From the NCBI RefSeq assembly GCF_003309065.1, contig NZ_POAF01000001.1, positions 124,001 to 188,000 on the forward strand: DNA of 64,000 nt. The letters are read 5' to 3'. Within the stretch, counting starts at the first letter, position 1. Each line of letters opens with the position of its first letter. The position numbers and the translations under genes are program-made. The stretch comes from Glutamicibacter soli. Its GTDB lineage: Bacteria; Actinomycetota; Actinomycetes; Actinomycetales; Micrococcaceae. The notes below the pieces were generated by a model. That model did not search any database, was not told where the DNA came from, and saw only the letters and a list, made by a program, of their open reading frames with translations. Positions 1 to 8,737 of this stretch are shown here, piece by piece.

Positions 1-1113
1 ATCAAGACCTACAAGGAGCTGCACGAGGAAAAGCTCCCGCCGGACCTGGGCCTGTTCATCGGGCCAGTCGTCCGGGGTGTGCACACCTTCACCCTGCGCA
101 CCCTGGCCGCCCACGCGGAGTACCTGCGCTCGGTAGCGGCCCAGTCCGGCAGCAAACGCACCAAGGCCGGCAAGCACGCGCGCAAGCCCGACGCGGATCA
201 GGCCGTTTCGCCCGAGCCCCCGGACGCCCCCGCACAACAGGAATCCCCCGCAGCGGAGAATGAGGGCACCGCGTCCGGCGATCAGCGGCCGACGCCTGAC
301 TGGCTCCAGCCCGAGGGGCCGATGCCCGACTGGGCCGCGGAAGACCCGGAGCCCTCCAGCAGCGCGGACCAGCAGCCCGATCAGGAGTCCCCAGCGGGCG
401 CCGCAGCGGATGATGACGGTCCGAAGCCCGATCCCGACGCCGAACCACATGAAAACGACGCCGAGGAGCCGGCCGCCGAGGAGCCGAACGCCCCGCTGCG
501 CCGGCTGAACGCGCTGATGGCCATCCTCACCACGTCGTTCACGGGGAGCGCCGCGAAGCCGATCGTGCCGAAGATCCTGGTCTACCTGCGGCTCAAGGAC
601 CTGCAGAACCTGGCCGAGGCCCATGGCATCAGCGCCCACGGGGTGGACATCCCGCCGGGCGAGCTGAGAAAACTACTGGTCACAGCCCGGGTGATCCCGC
701 TGGTGCTGGGCGGCAACAGCCAACCGCTGGACGTCGGACGCTCCAGGCGCTTCCACCAGGGATACATCAAGATGGCGGTGATGGCCCGTGATCGCGGGTG
801 CATTGTGCCCGAATGCACGACGCCCCCGGACCTGGTGGAGATCGACCACTACAAGAAGCCATGGGCGGAAGGCGGCACGACCAGCGTCGACTCCGGGGCG
901 GCGATGTGCTCCAACGAGCACCACGGCCGCCACTCCGGCCAGCTGAAAGTGGTCGACGTCAACGGGCTGCCGCAAGTGCTGCTGCCGCCGCACCTTGATC
1001 CCGAGCAGAAGCCCCGGCGCAATACCTACTGGGGCGCCCTGCAGCTCGACGACGACCCGCCCGGCGGCGCTGGGCCCCCGGCCACGGATCCTCCCGCGGA
1101 CCGGCGCGGGTGA
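1..1113 (+). CDS. HNH endonuclease-domain protein (DUF222 type), 5' end outside window
   Basis: The reading frame is open from base 1 to the TGA at 1111-1113, so the gene starts upstream and only the last 370 or so residues are seen. The C-terminal part carries an HNH-like zinc/nuclease module: the pair C-IVPE-C after ARDRG, then VEIDHYKKPW, a GG turn, and a final C-SNEH-H. This is the arrangement of the abundant actinobacterial DUF222-HNH proteins, although the usual DxHH is IDHY here, so catalytic competence is uncertain. Between the (mostly missing) DUF222 part and the HNH lies a linker of about 100 residues made almost only of Pro, Ala, Asp, Glu and Gln. Such proteins occur in many divergent copies per genome and their role is unproven. 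The family call is good; the function is not known. Confidence 0.8.
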   Translation: MKTYKELHEEKLPPDLGLFIGPVVRGVHTFTLRTLAAHAEYLRSVAAQSGSKRTKAGKHARKPDADQAVSPEPPDAPAQQESPAAENEGTASGDQRPTPDWLQPEGPMPDWAAEDPEPSSSADQQPDQESPAGAAADDDGPKPDPDAEPHENDAEEPAAEEPNAPLRRLNALMAILTTSFTGSAAKPIVPKILVYLRLKDLQNLAEAHGISAHGVDIPPGELRKLLVTARVIPLVLGGNSQPLDVGRSRRFHQGYIKMAVMARDRGCIVPECTTPPDLVEIDHYKKPWAEGGTTSVDSGAAMCSNEHHGRHSGQLKVVDVNGLPQVLLPPHLDPEQKPRRNTYWGALQLDDDPPGGAGPPATDPPADRRG

Positions 1114-1115
1114 AC

Positions 1116-1154
1116 GAAAAAGGATCCCGGCCAACCTGGTGGTTGACCGGGATC
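1116..1154 (-). terminator. Rho-independent terminator of the glp operon
   Basis: A stem with 14-base arms (1123-1136 and 1141-1154, one mismatch) and a TGGT loop lies 35 bases past the glpK stop. Read on the minus strand it is followed by CC and a run of five T. The convergent HNH gene ends just before it and could share it. Confidence 0.8.
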
Positions 1155-1189
1155 AGTGGTCGGCCGACTGCTGGGCCGTCGGGAAAACG

Positions 1190-2710
1190 CTAGGCCTTGG
1201 TGTCTTCGTCGACCCAGTCGAAGGTGCGGGTGACGGCCTTCTTCCACAGCCGCAGGCTGCGTTCGCGCTCTTCGGCACCCATCACAGGCTCCCAGCGCTT
1301 GTCCTCTGACCAGTTCGCCTCCAGCTCGCCCAGGTCCTTCCAGAACCCGACGGCCAGGCCGGCCGCGTAGGCGGCGCCCAGCGCGGTGGTCTCGGTGACC
1401 TTCGGGCGGACCACGGGCACGCCGAGGATATCGGCTTGGAACTGCATCAGGTGCTCGTTGGCGACCATGCCGCCATCCACCTTCAGCTCGGTCAGCGGCA
1501 CCTCGGCGTCGGCGTTGACCGCGTCCAGCACCTCGCGGGTCTGGAACGCGGTGGACTCCAGGGCCGCGCGGGCGATGTGGTGCTTGTCCGCGAAGCGGGT
1601 CAGCCCGACGATCGCGCCGCGCGCGTCCGAACGCCAGTACGGGGCGAACAGGCCGGAGAACGCCGGCACGATGTACACCCCACCGTTGTCCTCGACGTGG
1701 CTGGCCAGTTCCTCGATCTCCGGGGCGCTGGCGATCATGCCGATGTTGTCGCGCAGCCACTGCACCAGCGACCCGGCGACCGCGATCGAGCCCTCCAGCG
1801 CGTACACCGGGGCGGCGTCGCCCAGCTTGTAGGCCAGCGTAGTGATCAGCCCGTTGCTTGAGGAGACGATCTCCTGCCCGGTGTTGAAGATCAGGAAGCA
1901 GCCGGTGCCGTAGGTGTTCTTCGCGGTGCCCGCGCCGAAGGCGGCCTGCCCAAAGGTTGCCGCCTGCTGGTCGCCCAGGATGCCGGCGACCGGCACCTCG
2001 CGCAGCAGCTGGTTGGAGGCGACCGTGCCGTACACCTCGGAGGAGGACTTGATCGCTGGCAGCATCGAGGCGGGAACCCCGAAGTCGGCCAGGATCTGCT
2101 CGTCCCACTGCAGGGTTTCAAGGTTCATGAACAGGGTGCGCGAGGCGTTGGTGACGTCGGTGGTGTGCACGCCGCCCTCCGGCCCGCCGGTCAAATTCCA
2201 CAGCACCCACGTGTCGGTGGTGCCGAACAGCAGGTCGCCGGCCTCGGCACGTTCGCGCGCCCCGTCGACGTTCTCCAGGATCCACTTGATCTTGGTGCCG
2301 GCGAAGTAGGTCGCCAGCGGCAGCCCGACACGGTCCTTGTAGCGCTCGATCCCGCCCTCGGCGGACAGCGCGTCGACGATGTCCTGGGTGCGGGTGTCCT
2401 GCCAGACGATCGCGTTGTATACCGGCTCACCGGTGTGCTTGTCCCACACCACGGTGGTTTCGCGCTGGTTGGTGATGCCGACGACCTCGATGTCGTGGCG
2501 GGTCAGGTTCTCCTTGGCCAGCGCGGTGCCGATGACCTCGCGCACGTTGTCCCAGATCTCGATCGGGTTGTGCTCCACCCATCCGGCGGCCGGGAAAATC
2601 TGCTCGTGCTCCTTCTGCCCCACGGAGACGACCTCTCCGGCGTGGTCGAAGACGATGGCGCGGGAGCTGGTGGTTCCCTGGTCAATGGCGATGACGTACT
2701 TGTTGCTCAC
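1190..2710 (-). CDS. glpK: Glycerol kinase
   Basis: Phosphorylates glycerol with ATP to sn-glycerol 3-phosphate, trapping glycerol in the cytoplasm. The 506-residue product has the usual length of the FGGY kinase family. It opens with the phosphate-binding stretch [15 protein letters not shown] (about residues 8-22), has the glycerol-site WQDTRT near residue 105, and ends in the second FGGY half with LKVDGGM and [13 protein letters not shown]. The start is GTG at 2708-2710. It is the last gene of glpD-glpF-glpK, 31 bases after glpF, and is closed by the hairpin at 1116-1154. The context indicates a complete uptake, phosphorylation and oxidation route for glycerol. Confidence 0.97.
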   Translation of the reverse strand: MSNKYVIAIDQGTTSSRAIVFDHAGEVVSVGQKEHEQIFPAAGWVEHNPIEIWDNVREVIGTALAKENLTRHDIEVVGITNQRETTVVWDKHTGEPVYNAIVWQDTRTQDIVDALSAEGGIERYKDRVGLPLATYFAGTKIKWILENVDGARERAEAGDLLFGTTDTWVLWNLTGGPEGGVHTTDVTNASRTLFMNLETLQWDEQILADFGVPASMLPAIKSSSEVYGTVASNQLLREVPVAGILGDQQAATFGQAAFGAGTAKNTYGTGCFLIFNTGQEIVSSSNGLITTLAYKLGDAAPVYALEGSIAVAGSLVQWLRDNIGMIASAPEIEELASHVEDNGGVYIVPAFSGLFAPYWRSDARGAIVGLTRFADKHHIARAALESTAFQTREVLDAVNADAEVPLTELKVDGGMVANEHLMQFQADILGVPVVRPKVTETTALGAAYAAGLAVGFWKDLGELEANWSEDKRWEPVMGAEERERSLRLWKKAVTRTFDWVDEDTKA

Positions 2711-2741
2711 TGTCGATCAACTTTCTCTAGTGGGTGCGGCA

Positions 2742-3470
2742 TTACAGCAGGACGGCGACGGCCAGGCCGCCCAAGGCTCCGCCGGCCAGCGGACCGAAGA
2801 CGGGAACCCACGAGTAGGCCCAGTCCGAGGACCCCTTGCCGGGGATCGGCAGCACCGCATGCGCAAGACGCGGGGCGAGGTCACGTGCTGGATTGATAGC
2901 GTATCCGGTTGCTCCGCCGAGGGATAGGCCGATCGCGACGACCAGCAGGCCGACCGCCAGCGGGCCGAGCCCGTGCGGCGTCCCGCCGAAGCCGCCGATC
3001 ACGAACACCAGCACGAAGGTGCCGATGGCTTCGGAGACCACGTTCCACCCGTAGGAGCGGATGGCCGGGCCGGTGGCGAACACTCCGAGCACCTTGCCCT
3101 GGTTGGCCGGCTCGTCGAAGTGCTTCTTGTAGGCCAGCCAGGCGGTGACGGCGCCCAGGAAAGCGCCGATGAACTGCGCGGCCACGTAGACCAGCGCGGT
3201 CGCTGCCGACTTCGGGATGCCTGGGGCCAGCTCGGTTGCTTCGGGGTTCACCATCAATCCCAGGGTGACCGCGGGATTCAGGTGGGCGCCGGACGGGGCC
3301 GAAACCCAGACACCGGAGAAGACGGCCAGGCCCCAGCCGAAGCTGATGGCGACCCACCCTGCGGCGCTGCCCAGGGTGCCCTTCAGCGAGACGTTGGCGC
3401 AAACGCCGGCGCCCATGAGAACGAGGATAAAAGTACCGGTGAATTCGGAAATGAACACTTGCAGGGGCAT
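2742..3470 (-). CDS. glpF: Glycerol uptake facilitator (aquaglyceroporin)
   Basis: A membrane channel of the MIP family for passive glycerol entry. I chose the ATG at 3468-3470 (MPLQVFISEFTGTF) because an AAAGG stands just upstream; an open frame runs further but encodes a charged, non-family extension. The product is 242 residues with about six membrane segments and two NPA half-helices: HLNPAVTLG (about residue 66) and INPARDLAP (about residue 190). The aspartate after the second NPA (NPARD) is the mark of glycerol-conducting rather than water-selective members. It lies between glpD and glpK on the same strand, with a hairpin and a perfect palindrome in the gap before it. Confidence 0.94.
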   Translation of the reverse strand: MPLQVFISEFTGTFILVLMGAGVCANVSLKGTLGSAAGWVAISFGWGLAVFSGVWVSAPSGAHLNPAVTLGLMVNPEATELAPGIPKSAATALVYVAAQFIGAFLGAVTAWLAYKKHFDEPANQGKVLGVFATGPAIRSYGWNVVSEAIGTFVLVFVIGGFGGTPHGLGPLAVGLLVVAIGLSLGGATGYAINPARDLAPRLAHAVLPIPGKGSSDWAYSWVPVFGPLAGGALGGLAVAVLL

Positions 3471-3484
3471 CTTTGACCTTTGAG

Positions 3485-3524
3485 GTGATATCACATCCTG
3501 CCGGCGGCGATCTGCCGCCGGCAG
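3485..3524 (-). promoter_or_regulatory. Palindrome and hairpin between glpD and glpF
   Basis: The 65-base glpD-glpF gap holds a perfect hairpin (arms CTGCCGGCGGC at 3498-3508 and its complement at 3514-3524, 5-base loop) and, directly before the glpF ribosome site, a perfect 10-base palindrome GTGATATCAC (3485-3494). There is no T-run, so it is more likely an mRNA processing or stability element plus a possible operator than a full terminator. The function is inferred. Confidence 0.5.
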
Positions 3525-3535
3525 CAACGGCAGGC

Positions 3536-5212
3536 TCAGTCCAGGTCGACCCCGTGGCTGCCTGCCAGGACCGAGATCGTATGGGCGATCTCGGCCTGGG
3601 TCTGGGTGTCATCCCAGCCCATCGGCCCAGCCAGGCAGCGTGCCGCCTCGCTGACCAGATCCTTGGTGACCAGGCCTCGGAAGGCCAGGTTGGTGCGGCG
3701 GATGAAGACGTCGATCAGGCGGCCTACCTGCTCGTGGGCGGCCATGTAGGCCAGCTCCTGGCAGGACAGCTCGTCGGAGTGCTGCAGCGCGGTGTCCTCG
3801 CCAAGCTGGGCCAGCACCGCGTCCGCTCCGGTGCCGTAGCGCTCGAGCAGCACCCGCAGGCGGTCGCGCCCGGCGGCGTTCTCGCGCGCGGCGTACCAGG
3901 CGGCCAGCTCGCCCTCGTTCATCGGGAAGTCCTTGCCGCCGCCGATCGGCACGCCGGCGGTGGAGCGGATCTCGCGCTCCCCCAGGAATTCCAGCGCCTT
4001 GCCGCCCAGGTTCTCGCTCAGTGCGCGGAACGTCGTCCACTTGCCGCCGATCAGCGAGAGCATCGTGGTGGTGTCGGTGAGCCGGGTTTCGCGCACCTGA
4101 TAGTCGCGGGAGACGAAGCCGGGGGCGGTGTCGTCGTGGTTCGGCAGCGGGCGCACGCCGGAGAACTTGTAGACGATCTGCTCGCGGCGCACGGTGATGC
4201 GCGGGAAGACGTGGTGGACCAGCTCGAAGAAGTAGTCGACCTCTTCCTCGGTGCACACCGCCGGCTCGGCCATGTCGTGCTCCAGGTCGGTGGTGCCCAC
4301 CAGCACGCGCCCGAGCATCGGGTAGATCAGCACGATGCGCCCGTCCTCGTGCTCGAAGAAGATCTCGCGTCCGCCGGTGGCCGCGAGCAGCTCGGGGTGG
4401 TCCAGCACGATGTGCGAGCCCTTGGTGCCGCCGGTCCACTTGGTCTTCCGGCCCAGCTGCTCATTGGTCACGTCGACCCAGGCGCCGGTCGCGTTGATGA
4501 TGACCTCGGCGTCGAAGTCGAAGCTCTGCCCGGTCAGCACGTCGCGCAGCTGCGCGGTGCCCCCGTCGACCCCTGCCAGTTCCACGTAGTTGCTGGCGCG
4601 GGCGTCCGGGTTGGCGCGCAGGCCTTCCTGCAGCACGTCCAGGGTCAGGCGCTCAGGGTTGTGCACCGAGGCGTCGAAGTAGGTCGCGGTGTACTTCACG
4701 TCGTCGCGCAGGGCCGGCAGGTCCTTGCGGGCCGCGGCGCCGGCCTTGAAGTTGTGCCACGGGGTGTTGCGCCCGCCGACTCCGGCGAACACGTCGTACA
4801 TCACCAATCCGGCCTTGATCAGGGCGGCGCCGCGTTCGGTCGGCTTGCCGGACTTGTGGGTCACAAAGCGCATCGGAGCGGAGAGGATCCCCGAGAAGGT
4901 GGAGAAGATCGGGATGGTGGTCTGCAGCGGCTTGACGTAGTGCGGGGCGATCTGAAGCAGCGAATTGCGCTCCTGCACCGACTCGTGCACCAGGCGGAAC
5001 TCGCCGTTTTCCAGGTAGCGGATGCCGCCGTGGATCATGTGCGAGCTGGCGCCCGACGCGCCTTGGCAGTAGTCTCCGCGTTCGACCAGCGCAACGTCGA
5101 GGCCCTGCATGGCAAGGTAGCGGAAGGTGGCGACACCGTTGATGCCGCCGCCGACGACCAGAACCCGTGCCTGGGGCCGTTCGCGCAGTTTGGCCAGCTG
5201 TTCCCGATTCAC
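3536..5212 (-). CDS. glpD: Glycerol-3-phosphate dehydrogenase (FAD, respiratory)
   Basis: Oxidises sn-glycerol 3-phosphate to dihydroxyacetone phosphate and passes electrons to the quinone pool at the membrane. The 558-residue product has the length of GlpD. Its N-terminal dinucleotide fold reads VLVVGGGINGVATFRYLA (about residues 17-34), followed by the family stretch QGASGASSHMIHGGIRYLE around residue 50. A second FAD contact, IGGKWTTFR, lies near residue 390. The GTG start at 5210-5212 has AAAGGGG about 9 bases upstream. It is the first gene of glpD-glpF-glpK and is divergent from a SorC-type regulator, which is the best candidate for its control. Confidence 0.95.
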   Translation of the reverse strand: MNREQLAKLRERPQARVLVVGGGINGVATFRYLAMQGLDVALVERGDYCQGASGASSHMIHGGIRYLENGEFRLVHESVQERNSLLQIAPHYVKPLQTTIPIFSTFSGILSAPMRFVTHKSGKPTERGAALIKAGLVMYDVFAGVGGRNTPWHNFKAGAAARKDLPALRDDVKYTATYFDASVHNPERLTLDVLQEGLRANPDARASNYVELAGVDGGTAQLRDVLTGQSFDFDAEVIINATGAWVDVTNEQLGRKTKWTGGTKGSHIVLDHPELLAATGGREIFFEHEDGRIVLIYPMLGRVLVGTTDLEHDMAEPAVCTEEEVDYFFELVHHVFPRITVRREQIVYKFSGVRPLPNHDDTAPGFVSRDYQVRETRLTDTTTMLSLIGGKWTTFRALSENLGGKALEFLGEREIRSTAGVPIGGGKDFPMNEGELAAWYAARENAAGRDRLRVLLERYGTGADAVLAQLGEDTALQHSDELSCQELAYMAAHEQVGRLIDVFIRRTNLAFRGLVTKDLVSEAARCLAGPMGWDDTQTQAEIAHTISVLAGSHGVDLD

Positions 5213-5278
5213 GACGTGTTGCCCCTTTGTAACGATTGAGTAGTTCTACGGGTTAGTGTTGTCGGTAGTTTGCAAAGC

Positions 5279-5304
5279 GGTCAAATGAATTGCACAAACG
5301 TGCA
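5279..5304 (-). promoter_or_regulatory. Candidate glpD promoter and operator
   Basis: On the minus strand a TTGACC (5279-5284) sits about 70 bases before the glpD start and could be a -35 box. Just upstream is the perfect inverted repeat TGCAC-AAAC-GTGCA (5291-5304). A second TGCAG/CTGCA pair occurs at 5321-5340. The position in the divergent glpD/regulator gap suggests a binding site for the regulator, but no matching family operator is known to me. No convincing -10 box was found. Confidence 0.35.
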
Positions 5305-5307
5305 GAA

Positions 5308-6327
5308 ATGGTCAGATTGATGCAGAAACCACCCCCTGCAGGGCCCTACCGGCGCCCTGCGCATGACACATCCGTGCAGTACGGCACCCGTGAGAAGGAC
5401 GCGCTGCGCGCCGCCCAGCTGTATTACCTGCAGGATTTGAAGATGGAGGTCATCGCCCGCGAGCTGGGCACCTCCCGCTCGACCGTCTCGCGGCTGCTCA
5501 CCCACGCCAAGCGCACCGGCATGGTCTCGATCAGCATCTCCCCCAGCGCCGGAATGTCAGCCCAGCTCTCCGGCCGGCTGGCCGAGCGCTTCGGTATCAA
5601 CGTGCAGGTGGTGCCCACCGACGGCTCCATGGACGACGCGGAACTGCTCTCCCGCGTCGCCGCGCACGCGGCGCACCAGCTAGGAGCGATGGTCTCCTCC
5701 TCGATGACGATCGGGGTGGCCTGGGGTTCGACCATGCAGGCGGTGTCCACCGCGCTCAGCTCCCACCCCACCCATGACACCGTGATCGTGCAGCTGAACG
5801 GCGCGGCGAACCCGGTCACCAGCGGCGTGCGCTACGCCAGCGAGATCCTCACCCGCTTCGGCGAGGCGTTCACCGCGCGTACCGAGCAGTTCCCGGTGCC
5901 GGCGTTTTTCGACCGCGCGTCCACGCGCCGGGCGATGTGGCAGGAAACCTCGGTCAAGCGCGTGCTCAAGGTGCAGTCGGAGATGAACCTGGCGGTGTTC
6001 TCGCTGGGCGCGGCCGGGTCGGATGTCACCTCGCAGGTCTACCGCGGCGGCTACCTGAGCAAGCAGGAGACCGCGCAGCTGGCGAAGATCGGTGTGGTGG
6101 GCGACGTGGCGACGGTGTTCTTCGACCGGCACGGGCACAGCTCCGGGATCGGGATCAACGCCCGCTCCACCGGGCCCGCGCTCGATACCCTGCGCCGGGT
6201 GCCGCAGCGCTTCTGCGTGGTGGCCGGCCGGGGCAAGATCGAGGCCGTGCGCGGGGCGCTGAACGGCGGGCTGATCACCGATTTGGTGATCGACGAGGGC
6301 GCGGCCCTGGCGCTGCTGGACGGGTAG
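5308..6327 (+). CDS. SorC/DeoR-type sugar-binding transcriptional regulator
   Basis: A DNA-binding regulator with a C-terminal effector domain of the SorC (phosphosugar-binding) family. An N-terminal helix-turn-helix reads YYLQDLKMEVIARELGTSRS followed by TVSRLLTHAKRTG (about residues 39-71). The rest, about 270 residues, is the ligand domain with IGVAWGSTM (about residue 133) and near the end VVAGRGKIEAVRGAL. The start is uncertain: ATG 5308 is used here, ATG 5320, TTG 5290 and GTG 5374 are in frame, and none has a clear Shine-Dalgarno sequence. It is divergent from glpD, 10 bases before an alpha/beta hydrolase. The likely role is control of the glycerol operon by a phosphorylated intermediate, inferred only from position. 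Confidence 0.85.
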   Translation: MVRLMQKPPPAGPYRRPAHDTSVQYGTREKDALRAAQLYYLQDLKMEVIARELGTSRSTVSRLLTHAKRTGMVSISISPSAGMSAQLSGRLAERFGINVQVVPTDGSMDDAELLSRVAAHAAHQLGAMVSSSMTIGVAWGSTMQAVSTALSSHPTHDTVIVQLNGAANPVTSGVRYASEILTRFGEAFTARTEQFPVPAFFDRASTRRAMWQETSVKRVLKVQSEMNLAVFSLGAAGSDVTSQVYRGGYLSKQETAQLAKIGVVGDVATVFFDRHGHSSGIGINARSTGPALDTLRRVPQRFCVVAGRGKIEAVRGALNGGLITDLVIDEGAALALLDG

Positions 6328-6337
6328 GATTTGAGGC

Positions 6338-7207
6338 ATGAGCCCACGCACGCAACTTGTCAGCACGCACCGCCTCTTCGGCTCCGCCACCAAGGTCTTC
6401 ACCTACCGGGCCGTGCCTGCCGAATCGCGCGGCGTGCTCTTCGCGGTGCACGGCTTCCGCGGCGACCACCACGGGCTGGACCGCATCATCGCCCAGCTTC
6501 CCGGCTACACCGTGGTGGTGCCCGACCTGCCCGGCTTCGGCAGCTCCAGCTCCATGACCCAGGCCCCGCACGACGTCGAGGGCTACGCCCGGATGCTCGA
6601 CGTGCTGGCCGACGAGCTGCAGCTGGGCCCGGCCACCCACCTGCTCGGGCACTCCTTCGGGTCCATCATCGCCGCCAGGCTGGCCGCCGGGCGCGACTTC
6701 GCCTCGTTGACCCTGCTCAATCCGATCTCCGAACCGGCGCTGGAATCCTCCCAGGCGCTGCTGGCGCAGCTGACCAGCGGCTACTACGCCCTGTGCGCGG
6801 CGTTGCCGGCCGGCATCGGCGAGCCGCTGCTGCGATCGAGGCTGTTCACCGACGGCATGTCGCTGGTGATGACCAAGAGCCGCGACCCGCAGATGCGCCG
6901 CTATGTGCGCGACCAGCACCGCGCGTACTTCGGCGGATTCCACTCCCGCGATACCCTGGCCGAAGCCTACCTGGCCTCGATCAGCCACACCGTGGGCGAA
7001 TACTCCCGGGTCATCGGCATCCCGACGCTGATGGTCGGCGGGCAGCAGGACGAGCTGGGTTCCCCGGCCACCCAGGAGGCGCTGCGCGCCACGTTCGCCG
7101 ACGCGCGGCTGCTGATGCTGCCCGACGTCGGCCACCTGATCCACTATGAGAAGGCGCCCCAGGCTGCGGCCGCGGTGCGGCGCTTCCTGGAGGGGCTCGG
7201 CGGTTAA
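6338..7207 (+). CDS. Alpha/beta hydrolase
   Basis: A serine hydrolase of the alpha/beta fold, 289 residues. Visible are the oxyanion strand VHGFRGDHHGLD (about residues 35-46), the nucleophile elbow GHSFGS (about 107-112, Ser catalytic), an acid in VGGQQDELG (about 230) and the catalytic His in DVGHLIHYE (about 265). The ATG at 6338 follows GAGG. It begins 10 bases after the SorC-type regulator and is probably co-transcribed with it. The substrate cannot be read from sequence; a lysophospholipase or monoacylglycerol lipase role would fit the glycerol genes but is only a guess. Confidence 0.85.
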   Translation: MSPRTQLVSTHRLFGSATKVFTYRAVPAESRGVLFAVHGFRGDHHGLDRIIAQLPGYTVVVPDLPGFGSSSSMTQAPHDVEGYARMLDVLADELQLGPATHLLGHSFGSIIAARLAAGRDFASLTLLNPISEPALESSQALLAQLTSGYYALCAALPAGIGEPLLRSRLFTDGMSLVMTKSRDPQMRRYVRDQHRAYFGGFHSRDTLAEAYLASISHTVGEYSRVIGIPTLMVGGQQDELGSPATQEALRATFADARLLMLPDVGHLIHYEKAPQAAAAVRRFLEGLGG

Positions 7208-7334
7208 GCACGCAGCTGGGGCGGCGCCTGTCCGCGGCCCTCGTCATGAAGGTGTGACCCGCCCCGCCAGGCGCTAGAGTACCAGGCCGGCCCGCTATCT
7301 GCGTTCGCGGGTTTGGCCGGGGAAATGGGGGCGC

Positions 7335-8737
7335 ATGGCATAGGGGGAATTAGCTGGGTCGCTGCGGCGGTGCCTGGGCCTGGTCCGCGCGCGGCTTTCG
7401 CAACGCGGCATCCGAGCGTCGGACACCGGTCCCACGGCCAGCTCCGGCAGCGCGCGCGTCGCGGTCATCGTCCCGGTCTTCAACGCGATGCCCTACCTGG
7501 GCGAACTGCTCGACAGCCTGGCGGCGCAGGACCTGGATCCGGAGCACTTCGAGCTCATCCTGGTCGACGACGGCTCCACCGACGGCGGGCCGCAGCTCAT
7601 GGACCGATTCGCCGCCGCGCACCCGCGCACCCGGGTGATCCGCCAGCGCAACAGCGGGTGGCCGGGCCAGCCGCGCAACCGCGGGCTGGCGGCCACCGAG
7701 GCGGACTACGTCTTCTTCGCCGATGCCGGCGACATGCTGGCCAGCCACGCCCTGCGCAGCATGCTGGACTACGCGCAGCTGCACCAGGCGGACATGGTGC
7801 TCCCGCGCATCGCCGGGCTCAACGGCCGCCCGGTGAACCGCACGCTGCTGGCCAAGAACAACCCCAAGGCCGAGCTGCGCGAGGTTTTCGCCACCCTCGC
7901 GCCGCAGAAACTCATCCGCCGCGCGCTGATCGAGCGCCTGGAGCTGCGTTTCCCCGAGGGGCGGGTGCGGCTGGAAGACGGCATCTTCATCACCGCCTGC
8001 TATCTGGCCGCCGAGCGCACCGCGGTACTGGCGGACGACGACTACTACTTCCTGCGCGCCCGCCAGGACGCCAACAACATCAGCGCCCGCAAGGCCGACC
8101 CGGAGGGCTGCACCCGGTCGGTGGCGCGCATCGCCGAGCAGGTCCGCGCCGCGCGGCTTCCGGCCGATCTGGAACAGGGCATGGTGCTCGACCTCTACCG
8201 GCGCAAGATCCTGCGCACCTACCGGCCCGGACGCTGGCTGGGGATGGGCCGGTGGCGGCGGCGCAGCTGGAATCGCAGCTTGGCTTCCCGCACCGGCAGC
8301 GCTCGGCGGCGCTGCGCACCGGGGATGCCCGGCAGATGCAGGCGTGGGCGCTGCTCGAGCAGCTGCTGGCCGCGCACTGGAATGTGCGGCAGGACAGGCA
8401 GGGCGGGCAAGCCGCAGGAGTCCCGCACTTCGTTCCTGCCGGCCCGCCGCCGCAGCTGGCCGAGCTGATCCTGCGCCCACGCCACGGCGGCGCGGACGCG
8501 GCCCTGCCCCTGCGCCCCGCGGCGGACGCGTTCGCGCTGCACGGCGAACAGGAGCTGCAGCCCTTGACCCCGGACATCTACGACGTGTACGTGCAGGCCA
8601 GCCACCGCCAGGTGCAGGGCGAACCGCGGCGCGTCCGGGTGGGCCGGCGCGACTGGGCGGGACACCGCTTCTACGCGACGGTCAACGGCTACCTTAGCCT
8701 GGACGCCCGGCCGCGGGATGGGCAGGCCGTGGCCTAG
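7335..8737 (+). pseudogene. Family 2 glycosyltransferase, broken by a stop codon and a frameshift
   Basis: Two frames share one protein. In one frame, from ATG 7335, the third codon is TAG (7341-7343). The frame then continues without another usable start through a GT-A fold: VAVIVPVFNAM, FELILVDDGSTDGG (the nucleotide-sugar DDGS motif), RNSGWPGQPRNRGL, YVFFADAGD and RLEDGIFI. Near 8240-8265, in a GGTGGCGGCGGCGC run, similarity passes to the next frame, which gives the expected C-terminal part (ALLEQLLAAHWNVRQ, IYDVYVQASHRQ, YATVNGYLSL) and ends at TAG 8735-8737. One missing base would explain the shift. The enzyme would transfer sugars to wall or envelope polymers. Either the gene is decaying or the sequence has two errors. 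Its last stop overlaps the convergent priA stop. Confidence 0.75.

Noticed and set aside
3473-5239. A 588-codon plus-strand frame opposite glpD
   Set aside because: Shadow of glpD; no family-like motifs and no ribosome site.
8235-8270. Programmed ribosomal frameshift in the glycosyltransferase gene
   Set aside because: No classical slippery heptamer followed by a stem is seen, and the gene also has a stop at codon 3, so decay or sequence error is simpler.
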